A stretch of DNA of 64,000 nucleotides from Lysobacter arenosi (GTDB taxonomy: Bacteria; Pseudomonadota; Gammaproteobacteria; Xanthomonadales; Xanthomonadaceae): NCBI RefSeq assembly GCF_016613475.2, contig NZ_CP071517.1, forward strand, positions 2,480,001-2,544,000, read 5' to 3'. A model generated the notes under the pieces. It was not told the DNA's origin and did not search any database. It was given only the letters and a program-made list of their open reading frames with translations. Both the position numbers and the translations under genes were made by a program. This document shows, one piece after another, positions 54,428 through 63,782 of this stretch; the stretch's first letter is position 1; every line of letters starts with the position of its first letter.

Positions 54428-54895
54428 CTACATCATGTGCGCCAGCCATAGCAGCTCCGGTGCCGCCAGGCGTTCGAACTCCTTGTAGGGCATCCGCACC
54501 ACTTCGGTGTGGTTGCCCGCGTTGAACGCGATCTCGTCCTGGTGCGCCAGGCGCGAATCGACATACACCGGCATGCCGTAGAGATGGCCGAACGGCGGCA
54601 TCGCGCCAGGTTCGCAGTCGGGGAATGCGCCGCGGAACTCGGTCTCCTCGGCCAGCTCGACCATCGCACCGCCCAGGGCCAGCCCCAGTCGATACAGGTC
54701 GGCGCGGTAAGTTGACGGCATCACCACCATCGCCAGTCGGCCGTCGGCCTTGATCATCACCGTCTTGGCGAAATGCACCGGTTCGATGTGTGCGATCGAC
54801 GCGGTGTCGTGGGCGGTGATCGTGCGCGGGTGGTTGAGCGTGGTGTAGGGCGCGTGCCCCTGGTCGAGCAGATTGTGCAGGCGTGGTGAGAGCAT
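54428..54895 (-). CDS. YbaK/aminoacyl-tRNA deacylase domain protein
   Basis: 155 aa from MLSPRLHNLLD. The YbaK/ProX fold (PF04073) is visible: APYTTLNHPRTITAHDTASI, HFAKTVMIKADGRLAMVVMP, PDCEPGAMPPFGHLYGMPVY (conserved PGAxPPFG), AGNHTEVVRMPYKEFERL. Such proteins hydrolyse mischarged tRNAs. Converges with the kinase gene 20 bp away. The upstream 195 bp (54896-55090) shows no gene. Confidence 0.85.
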   Translation of the reverse strand: MLSPRLHNLLDQGHAPYTTLNHPRTITAHDTASIAHIEPVHFAKTVMIKADGRLAMVVMPSTYRADLYRLGLALGGAMVELAEETEFRGAFPDCEPGAMPPFGHLYGMPVYVDSRLAHQDEIAFNAGNHTEVVRMPYKEFERLAAPELLWLAHMM

Positions 54896-55090
54896 GGCGG
54901 CCTCCGCCTGGCTCGGCTGCGCTCCAGTCACGGCCGTGCCGCTGGGGATGGACCGGCGCGCGCATCCGGGCGGGCGCCGCAGCGGCGGGCCTCAGGGCCA
55001 GCCGCAGCCCGAGCTTACTCCTGGCGTGCAAAGACGGCGTGGTGATGCCATGAGCCTGATGTCACGAGCCTGACGTCATGAGCCCGCCGC

Positions 55091-55828
55091 TCAATTCCAC
55101 TTCGGCAGCTTCGAAGGGTCCAGGCCGCCGACTTCGAACACCGCCGTGCGCGTTCCGCCGGCCTTGACCGGGAACTCGATGGCGATGCGCTTGGCTGCCT
55201 TCACCGTCTTCCACAGCGCGCGCTCGTCCTCGATGAACATCGCGATCGCCTGGTCGGTCTTCGGCCGGCTCGCGGCTACCGCCCTGGGCGCGGCATCGTC
55301 GACCGCCAGCTTGACCTTGCAGCCGCCGTAGCAGTCGAAGTCGCCGGCTTCCAGCACCAGGTAGCTGCTGCGGCCCCAGTCGGGATGGTCGCGGAAGATC
55401 AGCTGCACCGGACGCGCGCCGCTGCCGTCGGTGTCGACGTACTCCTTGGCGTAGATCGATGCCGACAGCTGCTCGCCGCCCTTCACCGGCTGCGTCTGGT
55501 AGGTCCACAGCGCCGCGGTGCGACGTTGCTCGCGCGCCTTGTCCGCCTTGTCCTTGACCTCCTGGTGGCGCTCCTCGATGCGCGCCGCGGCGGCACTGGT
55601 CGGGTACTTCGCCATCAGCACGTCGCCGTGGGCGCGGGCCAGTTCCCAGTTCTGCTTGCCGTACTCGGCCTCGAATGCAGCGGCCATGGCATCGGCCTCC
55701 TGCTCGCGCGCGGCCGCCTGTTGTGCCTCGGCCACCTTCGGGTCCTTGGCCGGCTCGCACGCGGCCAGCGCCAGCGTCGCGGCGAGCACGATGGCTGCGG
55801 TCAGTGAGTTCATCCTGCGCTGGATCAT
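55091..55828 (-). CDS. hypothetical lipoprotein coupled to an alpha/beta hydrolase
   Basis: 245 aa. Signal with lipobox (LALAACEPA), a glutamine/alanine-rich helix (about 30-100, AEAQQAAAREQEADAMAAAF, RIEERHQEVKDKADKAREQR), then a beta-rich domain with two cysteines (AGDFDCYGGCKVKL) ending TRTAVFEVGGLDPSKLPKW. The C-terminal part has the look of proteins annotated only as hypothetical in Xanthomonadaceae. Its ATG overlaps the stop of the hydrolase gene. No function inferred. Confidence 0.75.
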   Translation of the reverse strand: MIQRRMNSLTAAIVLAATLALAACEPAKDPKVAEAQQAAAREQEADAMAAAFEAEYGKQNWELARAHGDVLMAKYPTSAAAARIEERHQEVKDKADKAREQRRTAALWTYQTQPVKGGEQLSASIYAKEYVDTDGSGARPVQLIFRDHPDWGRSSYLVLEAGDFDCYGGCKVKLAVDDAAPRAVAASRPKTDQAIAMFIEDERALWKTVKAAKRIAIEFPVKAGGTRTAVFEVGGLDPSKLPKWN

Positions 55829-56799
55829 TGTGTCTGCCCTCGTTCGATCAGCATTTCGATCGCCTGCGCGACCATCCCGGGTTGTTCGACCAGCGACATG
55901 TGCCCGCAGCCCTCGAGCAACACTCGATTTGCCTGCGGGATGCGCTCGGCATACAGCGCCATCGCGCTGAAGTCGATCACCGCGTCCTGCCGGCACCACA
56001 GCAGCAGCGTCGGCTGGCGAATGGCGGCTGCGGCCTTTCCGGGCAGGAAACTCTCGTCGCTGCGGCCGATGCGTTCGAGCACCTGCTGCTCGAATGCCGC
56101 ATCGCCACGACGTCGACTGATGTAAATGCTGCTTGCCGGCCACGGTGCCCACGGTCGTACCTTGGCATCGTGGAAGACAGTATCGAGGTAGCGCTTGAGC
56201 GATGCCTCGTCCTCGACCGCGAACGGATTCTTGCCGGCCAGCACCTGCTCGCCGAAGCGATTGTCGGCGAAGCGCACGCCGGCCGCGTCGATCAGTCCGA
56301 CGCGCGCGACCTGCCGTGGATAACGCGCGGCGACGACTGCGGCGATACCGCCACCCATCGAGTGCCCGAGCAGGACGACACCGCGCGGGTCGGCCGCGAC
56401 CTTCTCGATGAATTGGTCGACGCGCTCGCTCTGGGCGAGAAAGCCATAGTCGGCGCCGTCGACGCGCTGGCTCTCGCCCCAACCCGGCAGGTCCGGGATC
56501 AGCAGGCGGTAGTGCCCGCGCAGGAGCTTCGCGACCGGGTACCAGTTTTCCTTGCTGCCGGTGAAACCGTGCAGCATCACCACGGTGGGCGCGTCCTTCG
56601 GTGCCGCGTCGCTGTAGGCGTAGACCCAGCGGTGGTCGTCGACCGTGGCGCTCTCGCGCGACAGGCCGGCGGCGATGCGCTGGCGGGCGAAGTCGGCACG
56701 CACGAGACTGTAGGGATCGCGCCAGAGGACGATGGCGACGACCAGCACGAGCAGCAGCGGAATGACGATCGCCAGGAGCCTGAGGCTGCGGTGCGTCAC
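55825..56799 (-). CDS. membrane-anchored alpha/beta hydrolase (lipase-like)
   Basis: 324 aa. N-terminal hydrophobic anchor (LLAIVIPLLLVLVVAIVLW), oxyanion HGFTGSKENWYPVAKLL, nucleophile Ser in LLGHSMGGGIAAVVA, acid in WCRQDAVIDF, His in EGCGHMSLVEQP. Similar in layout to lipase Lip1/acylglycerol hydrolases of gammaproteobacteria. The lipoprotein gene at 55091 follows with a 4-nt overlap, suggesting a shared envelope task. Confidence 0.88.
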   Translation of the reverse strand: MTHRSLRLLAIVIPLLLVLVVAIVLWRDPYSLVRADFARQRIAAGLSRESATVDDHRWVYAYSDAAPKDAPTVVMLHGFTGSKENWYPVAKLLRGHYRLLIPDLPGWGESQRVDGADYGFLAQSERVDQFIEKVAADPRGVVLLGHSMGGGIAAVVAARYPRQVARVGLIDAAGVRFADNRFGEQVLAGKNPFAVEDEASLKRYLDTVFHDAKVRPWAPWPASSIYISRRRGDAAFEQQVLERIGRSDESFLPGKAAAAIRQPTLLLWCRQDAVIDFSAMALYAERIPQANRVLLEGCGHMSLVEQPGMVAQAIEMLIERGQTQ

Positions 56800-56879
56800 G
56801 GCTGGATTCCCTGGTGTGGCCTTGAGGAAGCGACACGCTGCCCTCCCCTTCGCTGCGCGAAAGGGAGGGCGCGGAACGA

Positions 56880-58823
56880 TTACTGCTTGGCGGTCGCCTG
56901 CTGCGCCTTGGCGATCGCCGCTTCCACCGAGTCGGTGGTGATCGGGTGGTAGCCCGGTCGCGCCTTGGCGAAGGTGTCCTGCGCCAGCTTCAGGCCTGCG
57001 GGCGTTTTCACCAGCTCGTTGTAGGTCGGCATGATCAGCTTGCGGCGGCCGATGCGCTCCAAGAACGCGGCGATCGCGTCATTGGCCTGCGTGTAACCGC
57101 TGCGCACGGCGAGCGGATACCAGCGCTGGGCGATCTCGCCGTTCGGCGTGCCGGTGAAGTGATACGCGGCGTCGAGCGCGGCCAGCGGCTCGGGCTTGAG
57201 CGTTTCGGGCATGCCGTCGATGAAGTGCACCCATTCCTGCGTGCTCCACTTCGCGGTCGCGTCCTTGGCGGGCAGCGTGCCGGCATCGAGCCAGGCCTTG
57301 CGCGCGGCATCGACCGCATCGAAGCGCGGCGACACCGTCTTGGGTGCATTGGCCGGAACGCCCGGCTGGTAGATCCACTCGTCCAGCTCGGCTTCGCTGA
57401 CCTTGCCCGGGTACTTGTCGAGCAGGTTGGCCTTCGCGTACTCGATGAACGTGGTGGTCGGGATGCTCTGGAAGGCGAAGTGGTCGAAGTAGCCCTTCAG
57501 GAACGGATCGAACACGTCGCGGCCGTAACGCTCCTCGAGGAACTGCAGGAACCAGGCGCCCTTGGTGTAGACGGTCGAGCTGCTGGAGTCATCGGGATTG
57601 GTGACGGTGCCCGGACGCTGCGCCAGCACCTGCAGCTTCGGATCGATTTCCTTGTACTCCGCGGCAAGCTCGTTGCGCGAGATCACTTTCTCCATGTCGG
57701 CTGCCGGCTTGCCGTACAGGTCCTCGACGATGCGGTTTTCGACGTAGCTGGTGAAGCCTTCGTTGAGCCAGCTGTCCTTGGGCGTGGAGAACGTCACCAG
57801 GTTGCCAGACCAGCTGTGCGCCAGCTCATGCGCGACCAGCGACACGAGCGACTTGTCGCCGACGATCACGGTCGGCGTGGCGAAGGTCATGCGCGGGTTT
57901 TCCATGCCGCCATACGGGAACGACGGCGGCAGCACGAGGATGTCGTAACGCTCCCAGCGGTACGGGCCGTACAGGCGCTCGGCCGTCTGCATCATCTTCT
58001 CGGTGTCGTCGAACTCCTTGGCCGCCTTCTTCACCATCGCCGGTTCCGCCCAGACACCGGCGCGGCCGCTGATCGGCTGGAACACGAGGTCGCCGGCGGC
58101 GATCGCCAGCAGGTACGACGGGATCTTCTGCGGCATGGCGAAGGTGTAGTCGCCATCGCGCGCGGCCTTGGGATCGTTATCGGCGCTCATCAGCACCATC
58201 GTGTCCTTCGGCGAGGTCACGTGCGCGGTGTAGGTGAAGCGCACCTGCGGCGTGTCCTGCAGCGGCACCCACGAACGGGCGTGGATCTGCTGCGACTGGC
58301 TGAACATGAAGGGCGTCTTCTTGCCCTCGGTCATCGCCGGCGTCAGCCACTGCAGGCCCGATGCGTCGGGCGAGGTGTGGTAGGTGACGCGGATGCGCTT
58401 GTTGCGCGACGGTGACTCGATGACGAACTTGCTGCCGAGGGTCTTGTCCTTGTCGCCGATCTTCCAGGTGAGGTCTTCCCACTTGCCGTCGGCGCGCTCG
58501 CCCACGACCTTCTCGACGGTGATGTCGCGCGAGTCCAGCACCAGCTGCGTCGCCTTGGGGTCGGTCCAGTCCAGCGTGTAGGTCGCGCTGCCGCCGAGTT
58601 CCTTCTTGTCGAAGTCGACGTTGAGCATCAGGGCGAGGTCGTTGATGCGGACCTTGGACGGCTCGGCGTAGGAAAACTCGTCGACGACGGCGGTGGACTT
58701 CTGGTCGGCTGCTGTCACGGTGGCGGCCTCCTTGGAAGCGGTGGCGGCCGGCGGCGCGGCATCGCGCGAGCAACCAGCGGCAAGGGCGGCAACGAGGCAG
58801 AGGGAGAGGATCGAATGACGCAT
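56880..58823 (-). CDS. M1-family zinc aminopeptidase lipoprotein
   Basis: 647 aa. Lipobox signal (LVAALAAGCSRD), N-terminal beta domain (40-250), GGMENPRM exopeptidase loop, zinc motif HELAHSWSGNLVT followed by NEGFTSYVE (HExxH-18-E), then the C-terminal helical domain as in leukotriene A4 hydrolase-type M1 enzymes. Start at ATG 58823, which opens the signal peptide; the frame to 58883 lacks support. Cleaves N-terminal residues from peptides in the periplasm. Confidence 0.93.
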   Translation of the reverse strand: MRHSILSLCLVAALAAGCSRDAAPPAATASKEAATVTAADQKSTAVVDEFSYAEPSKVRINDLALMLNVDFDKKELGGSATYTLDWTDPKATQLVLDSRDITVEKVVGERADGKWEDLTWKIGDKDKTLGSKFVIESPSRNKRIRVTYHTSPDASGLQWLTPAMTEGKKTPFMFSQSQQIHARSWVPLQDTPQVRFTYTAHVTSPKDTMVLMSADNDPKAARDGDYTFAMPQKIPSYLLAIAAGDLVFQPISGRAGVWAEPAMVKKAAKEFDDTEKMMQTAERLYGPYRWERYDILVLPPSFPYGGMENPRMTFATPTVIVGDKSLVSLVAHELAHSWSGNLVTFSTPKDSWLNEGFTSYVENRIVEDLYGKPAADMEKVISRNELAAEYKEIDPKLQVLAQRPGTVTNPDDSSSSTVYTKGAWFLQFLEERYGRDVFDPFLKGYFDHFAFQSIPTTTFIEYAKANLLDKYPGKVSEAELDEWIYQPGVPANAPKTVSPRFDAVDAARKAWLDAGTLPAKDATAKWSTQEWVHFIDGMPETLKPEPLAALDAAYHFTGTPNGEIAQRWYPLAVRSGYTQANDAIAAFLERIGRRKLIMPTYNELVKTPAGLKLAQDTFAKARPGYHPITTDSVEAAIAKAQQATAKQ

Positions 58824-58961
58824 GTGGGCCCACGACGGACAGGGTGAGCGGTCGAGTTTAGCGCCTCGATGGACCGGGGGCACCGGGCTCGGCGGGCCTC
58901 GCCAGTGTGAACTGCGGCACGGTCAAGGGACGACGGTCACGGGGCTGGGGGCGTGACGGCC

Positions 58962-59021
58962 TGGGTCCCGGCCTTCGCCGGGACGACGTGACAGTGGGTC
59001 CCGGCGTTCGCCGGGACGACG
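58962..59021. repeat. two tandem 27-bp hairpin repeats
   Basis: TGGGTCCCGGC-N-TTCGCCGGGACGACG occurs at 58962-58988 and 58995-59021 (33-bp period), differing at one base. Each contains the hairpin TCCCGGC/GCCGGGA. The pair lies just beyond the ubiE stop codon on the minus strand and could end its transcript. This kind of repeat is scattered in many proteobacterial genomes. Confidence 0.75.
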
Positions 59022-59029
59022 GGGCGGGG

Positions 59030-59809
59030 CTAGACCTTGTAACCCGTGTGGATCGCCACGATCCCGCCCGACAGGTTGCGGTAGTCGCAACGGGCGAAGC
59101 CCGCCGCCTGCATCATCGCCTTCAGCTCGTCCTGCGGCGGATGCTTGCGGATGCTTTCGGCCAGGTACTGGTAGCTGTCCGAGTCATTGGCGAACAGCTT
59201 GCCCAGCTGCGGCAGCACCTTGAAGGAGTGGAAGTCGTAGATCGGCTTGAACCAGTCGGCCTTCACTTCCGAGAACTCCAGCACCCGCGCCTGGCCGCCG
59301 ACCTTCAGCACGCGATGCATCTCGCGCAGCGCCGCGTCCTTGTCGGTGACGTTGCGCAGGCCGAAGGCAATCGTGACCAGGTCGAAGCTGCCATCCGGGA
59401 ACGGCAGCTTCTCGGCGTTCATCTGCACGTATTCGAAGCCGGCGACCTTGCCCATGTCGGTCATGCGGTCGCGGCCGACGCGCAGCATCTCGCCGTTGAT
59501 GTCGCCCAGCACGATGCTGCCGGCGTCGCCGACGCGGTCGCGCAGCAGCAGGGCGATGTCGCCGGTGCCGCCGGCCAGGTCGAGGACGCGGTCGCCGCGC
59601 TTGACCTGGGCGGTGCCGACGAAATAGCGCTTCCACACGCGGTGCACGCCCAACGACATAAGGTCGTTCATCAGGTCGTACTTGCTGGCGACCGAGGAGA
59701 AGACCTTGCCGACCAGCTTCTGCTTCTCGCCGGTGGGAACGTCGCGGAAGCCGAAGTGCGTGGTGCCGGTCTTGTCGGAGCCTGGCTTGTCGGAGCTTGA
59801 TTGGTTCAT
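59030..59809 (-). CDS. ubiE: ubiquinone/menaquinone C-methyltransferase UbiE
   Basis: 259 aa. UbiE/COQ5 signature: VFSSVASKYDLMNDLMSLGV, HRVWKR, SAM motif I VLDLAGGTGDIALLL, LPFPDGSFDLVTIAFGLRNV, MHRVLKVGGQARVLEFSEV, and SGGIVAIHTGYKV at the end. Methylates the benzoquinol/naphthoquinol ring. A 15-residue polar N terminus precedes the conserved start. Divergent from the efflux pair across 76 bp. Confidence 0.95.
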   Translation of the reverse strand: MNQSSSDKPGSDKTGTTHFGFRDVPTGEKQKLVGKVFSSVASKYDLMNDLMSLGVHRVWKRYFVGTAQVKRGDRVLDLAGGTGDIALLLRDRVGDAGSIVLGDINGEMLRVGRDRMTDMGKVAGFEYVQMNAEKLPFPDGSFDLVTIAFGLRNVTDKDAALREMHRVLKVGGQARVLEFSEVKADWFKPIYDFHSFKVLPQLGKLFANDSDSYQYLAESIRKHPPQDELKAMMQAAGFARCDYRNLSGGIVAIHTGYKV

Positions 59810-59885
59810 CCGGCGATTATCGCATCAACATGCAATTCCCGGGCCCGGCCCCAGCGCCTGCCCGGTCCCGTGGAGCCACGCTGCC

Positions 59886-61538
59886 ATGAGCCAGGTTGCT
59901 CCCCGTGAATGGTTGCCGCACGAGCGGCCACTGTTTCCGGGCTCGCCGTCGACGCCGCACCACCCGACCTGGCTGCGCTGGGCGTTCGGGCTGACCGGCG
60001 CGCTGGTGGCGATCACCGGCAGCCTCGGCAATGCCATGGTCACCACCAACCTGCTGCAGTTGCAGGGGTCGCTGGGGGTGACGGCCACCGAGATCGCCTG
60101 GCTGCCGGCCGCCTACGTGATGACCAACGTCTCGGCCAACCTCATCCTGATCAAGTTCCGCCAGCAGTTCGGCCTGCGCCTGTTCACCGAGATCAGCCTG
60201 GTGCTGTACGCGCTGGTCACGTTCGGCCACCTGTTCGTGCACGGACCGGGCTCGGCCATCGCGGTGCGCGCCGCACACGGTATCGTCGGCGCCGCGCTGA
60301 CCACGCTGGGCGTGTTCTACATGATCCAGGCCCTGCCGGCGCAGCACCGCCTGCGCGCGCTGGCCATCGGCATCGGCGTGAGCCAGATCGGCGCACCGAT
60401 CGCGCGGGTGATCTCCCCCGACCTGCTCGAGTTCGGCGAGTGGCGCGGTCTTTACCTGTTCGAACTGGGCCTGGCCCTGCTGTCGTTGGGCGCGGTGTTG
60501 CTGCTGCGACTGCCGCCGGGCGATCGCTACAAGGTCTTCGAACGGCTCGATGCGCTGTCCATCACCCTGCTGTCGGTCGGCATGGCGCTGCTCTGCGCCG
60601 TACTGTCGCTGGGCCGGATCGTCTGGTGGCGCGAGGCGCCGTGGATCGGCTGGTGCCTGGCCGGTTCCATCGTGCTGGTGGTCGCGGGCGTGGCAGTCGA
60701 GCACTTCCGCACCAATCCGCTGATCAACACGCGCTGGCTCAGCAGCGGCCTGATGCTGCGGCTGGGCATCGCGATCATCCTGCTGCGCATGGCGCTGTCG
60801 GAGCAGAGCGTCGGCGCGGTGGGGTTCCTGCAGGCGATGGGCCTGACCAACGAGCAGATGCGCGGCCTGTTCGCGGTGGTGCTGCTGGGCTGCATCATCG
60901 GCATCGCCACCAGTGCGATGACGGTCAGGCCGGTGCTGACGCGGGTGCCGGCGCTGATCGCGTTGACCTGCATCCTCATCGGCGCGCTGATGGATGCGTA
61001 TTCCAGCAACCTCACGCGGCCACCGCAATTGATGGTGAGCCAGTTCCTGATCGGATTCGGCAGCACCTTCTTCCTTGCGCCTGCGCTGATCGCCGGCGTC
61101 GGCAGCGTGATCGCGCAGCCGCGCAACCTGATCAGCTTCTTCGTGATGTTCTCGATCACCCAGAACGTCGGAGCGCTGTTCGGCTCGGCATTCCTCAGCA
61201 CCTTCCAGGTGATCCGCGAGAAGTACCACTCCAGCCAGCTGGTCGAACCCCTGACCCTGCTCGACCCACTGGTGGCCGCTCGCATCCAGTCCGGCGCCAA
61301 CGTCTATGGGCAGGCGGTCACCGACCCGGCCCTGCGCAATGCGCAGGGGCTGCGGCAGCTGGCCGCCGCGGCTTCACGCGAAGCCAATGTGCTTGCCTAT
61401 AACGATGTCTACTTCGCCATCGCCGCCATCGCCGTGATGACCATGATCTGGCTCACGATCGTCGCCACCCGGGCGCGCCTGCAGGCCCGGCGCGAACGTC
61501 GGCTGGCCGCCCTCGCAACTGCAGGCTCGACGCCATGA
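59886..61538 (+). CDS. MFS drug efflux permease, DHA2 family (EmrB-like)
   Basis: 550 aa with about 14 hydrophobic segments. LRWAFGLTGALVAITGSLGN, TATEIAWLPAAYVMTNVSAN (the DHA2 'W-L-x-x-Y-x-L' region), and a large loop near 470-520. Start at ATG 59886 by fit to the family; the longer frame to 59682 overlaps ubiE. Its stop overlaps the adaptor gene (ATGA), forming an EmrB/EmrA-type tripartite pump together with an outer-membrane protein coded elsewhere. Confidence 0.88.
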   Translation: MSQVAPREWLPHERPLFPGSPSTPHHPTWLRWAFGLTGALVAITGSLGNAMVTTNLLQLQGSLGVTATEIAWLPAAYVMTNVSANLILIKFRQQFGLRLFTEISLVLYALVTFGHLFVHGPGSAIAVRAAHGIVGAALTTLGVFYMIQALPAQHRLRALAIGIGVSQIGAPIARVISPDLLEFGEWRGLYLFELGLALLSLGAVLLLRLPPGDRYKVFERLDALSITLLSVGMALLCAVLSLGRIVWWREAPWIGWCLAGSIVLVVAGVAVEHFRTNPLINTRWLSSGLMLRLGIAIILLRMALSEQSVGAVGFLQAMGLTNEQMRGLFAVVLLGCIIGIATSAMTVRPVLTRVPALIALTCILIGALMDAYSSNLTRPPQLMVSQFLIGFGSTFFLAPALIAGVGSVIAQPRNLISFFVMFSITQNVGALFGSAFLSTFQVIREKYHSSQLVEPLTLLDPLVAARIQSGANVYGQAVTDPALRNAQGLRQLAAAASREANVLAYNDVYFAIAAIAVMTMIWLTIVATRARLQARRERRLAALATAGSTP

Positions 61539-62647
61539 GCACGCCGACCCCCACCCCGCCACCCTCGGCGCCACCGCAACCGGCACCCGCAGCCCCGCCG
61601 ACGCCACCGCCGCGCCCGCGCTGGCAGATGGCGATCTTCGCCGCGGTAGCGATCGGCGGGGCGCTGGTGGTGCTGTATGCCTGGCACCTGCCACCCTTCC
61701 GCACGCCGATCCAGAGCACCGAGAATGCTTACGTCCGCGGCCAGGTCACGGTGATCAGCCCGCAGGTCAGCGGCTATGTCACGCAGGTGCCGGTGCGCGA
61801 TTTCCAGCACGTGCGCAAGGGTCAGCTGCTGGTACAGATCGACGACCGCTTGTACCGGCAGCAGGTCGACCAGGCCAGTGCGCAGCTGCAGGCCGCGCGC
61901 GCCAATCTCGCCAACTGGACCCAGCAGTTGCGCAGCGCCCAGGCCAACGTGGCGCAGACCCGCGCCACGGTCGCCAGCAACAACGCCCTGCACGTGCGCA
62001 CGGCGGCGACGCTGAAACGTACCGATCGCCTGGCCGGACAGCAGTTGCTGTCGGCGCAGGACCTCGACAACGCCTTTGCCGCCAACGCCCAGGCCGTCGC
62101 CGGGCTCAACCAGTCCCGTGCGGCCGTCGAAGCAGCCGAACAGACCGTGCGCAGCGTCAGCGTCAATCGCGACGCGCTGGAGGCGGCGGTGGCCGGTGCC
62201 GAGGCCGCGGTCAAACTGGCCCAGATCAACCTCGACCACACCCACATCGAAGCGCCGCGCGACGGCCAGCTCGGCCAAGTCACGGTGCGCGAGGGCGCGT
62301 ACGTCACCAATGGCACGCAGTTGATGGCGCTCGTGCCGGGCACGCTGTGGGTGGTGGCGAACTACAAGGAAACGCAGATGGAGGACATGCGCATCGGCCA
62401 GCCGGCGCACTTCACCGTCGATGCGCTGGGCGGCAAGCGCCTTGCCGGGCGCGTGCAGGAGATCTCGCCCGCCGCCGGCTCCGAGTTCAGCGTGCTGCCG
62501 GCCGACAATGCCACCGGCAACTTCGTCAAGATCGCCCAGCGCATACCGGTCAAGATTTCGATCGACGGCGGCCAGGAGACCGCGGCGCGGCTTCGCCCCG
62601 GCATGTCGGTGGTGGCCAAGATCGACACGTCGGCCGAAGGCGACTGA
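61535..62647 (+). CDS. EmrA-like HlyD-family efflux adaptor
   Basis: 370 aa. A proline-rich cytoplasmic leader (1-30), one membrane helix (MAIFAAVAIGGALVVLYAWH), lipoyl halves ENAYVRGQVTVISPQVSGYV and LDHTHIEAPRDGQLGQVTVR around an alpha-helical hairpin (about 100-215), and the beta-barrel VPGTLWVVANYKETQMEDMR. Matches the EmrA layout. Overlaps the MFS gene by 4 nt. Confidence 0.9.
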   Translation: MSTPTPTPPPSAPPQPAPAAPPTPPPRPRWQMAIFAAVAIGGALVVLYAWHLPPFRTPIQSTENAYVRGQVTVISPQVSGYVTQVPVRDFQHVRKGQLLVQIDDRLYRQQVDQASAQLQAARANLANWTQQLRSAQANVAQTRATVASNNALHVRTAATLKRTDRLAGQQLLSAQDLDNAFAANAQAVAGLNQSRAAVEAAEQTVRSVSVNRDALEAAVAGAEAAVKLAQINLDHTHIEAPRDGQLGQVTVREGAYVTNGTQLMALVPGTLWVVANYKETQMEDMRIGQPAHFTVDALGGKRLAGRVQEISPAAGSEFSVLPADNATGNFVKIAQRIPVKISIDGGQETAARLRPGMSVVAKIDTSAEGD

Positions 62648-62678
62648 GATTGCCGGCCGTCGCTGGCATCATGGCGGC

Positions 62679-63155
62679 ATGAGCGAGACCCCATCGATCC
62701 GCTGGCAGGCGCTGCACTTCCGCGAGCTCGACATCGACACGCTGTATGCGCTTCTTAAGCTGCGCTCGGAAGTGTTCGTGGTCGAGCAGGCCTGCGTCTA
62801 CCTGGACCCGGACGGCAAGGACCGGCATCCGCGGACCATCCACCTGATCGGCCATGCCGACAACGGCGAGCTGGCCGCCTACCTGCGCATCCTGCCGCCC
62901 GGACTGAGCTTCCCGCAGGTCAGTTTCGGTCGCGTGCTGACCGCACCGGCCTACCGGGGCCGCGGCCTCGGCGATCCGATGCTGCATGCGGCACTGGAGC
63001 AGATCGAGGCGCGCTGGCCCGGTGCCGACATCCAGATCGGCGCGCAGGAACACCTGCAGCGCTATTACGGCAGGCACGGCTTCGTGCCGTCATCGGAACC
63101 GTATCTCGACGACGGCGTGCCGCACATCGACATGCTCCGTCGCGCTCGCCGCTAG
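62679..63155 (+). CDS. ElaA-type GNAT family N-acetyltransferase
   Basis: 158 aa. ElaA signature WQALHFRELDIDTLYALLKL, RSEVFVVEQACVYLDPDGKD, acetyl-CoA loop RGRGLGDPMLHAALE (motif A) and YYGRHGFVPSSEPYLDDGVP, PHIDMLR at the end. Start at ATG 62679 by fit to the family. Acceptor molecule not known. Confidence 0.9.
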   Translation: MSETPSIRWQALHFRELDIDTLYALLKLRSEVFVVEQACVYLDPDGKDRHPRTIHLIGHADNGELAAYLRILPPGLSFPQVSFGRVLTAPAYRGRGLGDPMLHAALEQIEARWPGADIQIGAQEHLQRYYGRHGFVPSSEPYLDDGVPHIDMLRRARR

Positions 63156-63211
63156 ACTTTGCGCGACAACCCGCGCGCAACAACCCTGCGCGCAACAACA
63201 CAGGTGCCTCC

Positions 63212-63667
63212 ATGATCGCCACGCCCGACTACCGCGCACTGCTCGCCACCGCCGTCGCCGAGGCCCGCCAGGGCCTGGCCGAAGGTGGCATCCCGATCGG
63301 CGCGGCCCTTTACCACCGCGACGGCAACCTGCTCGGCTGCGGTCACAATCGCCGCATCCAGGAAGGCGATCCGTCCGTGCACGGCGAAACCGACGCCTTC
63401 CGCAAGGCCGGCCGCCAGCGCCGTTACCGCGACACGATCATGGTCACCACGCTGGCGCCATGCTGGTACTGCAGCGGGCTGGTGCGGCAGTTCAACATCG
63501 GCACGGTGGTGGTCGGCGAATCGGTCAACTTCCGCGGCGGCATCGACTGGCTGCGCGAGAACGGCGTCGAGGTCATCGACCTCAACGACGGCGAGTGCAT
63601 CGACATGCTGGGCGACTACATCGCCGCGCACCCGGACGTGTGGAACGAGGACATCGGCGAGGACTGA
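63212..63667 (+). CDS. nucleoside/cytosine deaminase
   Basis: 151 aa. CDA-fold zinc motifs: HGE (57-59, VHGETDAFRKAG) and CWYC (Cys84, Cys87 in LAPCWYCSGLVRQFN), preceded by EGGIPIGAAL, and the FRGGIDWLRENGVEVIDLND tail that resembles fungal cytosine deaminase more than tRNA adenosine deaminase. The acidic tail (VWNEDIGED) fits the same group. Deaminates cytosine or related bases. Confidence 0.88.
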   Translation: MIATPDYRALLATAVAEARQGLAEGGIPIGAALYHRDGNLLGCGHNRRIQEGDPSVHGETDAFRKAGRQRRYRDTIMVTTLAPCWYCSGLVRQFNIGTVVVGESVNFRGGIDWLRENGVEVIDLNDGECIDMLGDYIAAHPDVWNEDIGED

Positions 63668-63782
63668 CGGGCCGCTTCAACGGTTGCCGCAGTCGCCGCA
63701 TCCAACCCCGGTGCGCGGATGAACGAACCGATCGTGACTTCCGCCGGATGACCCCACCGCCGCCATCGCGCAGGATGCCGCC

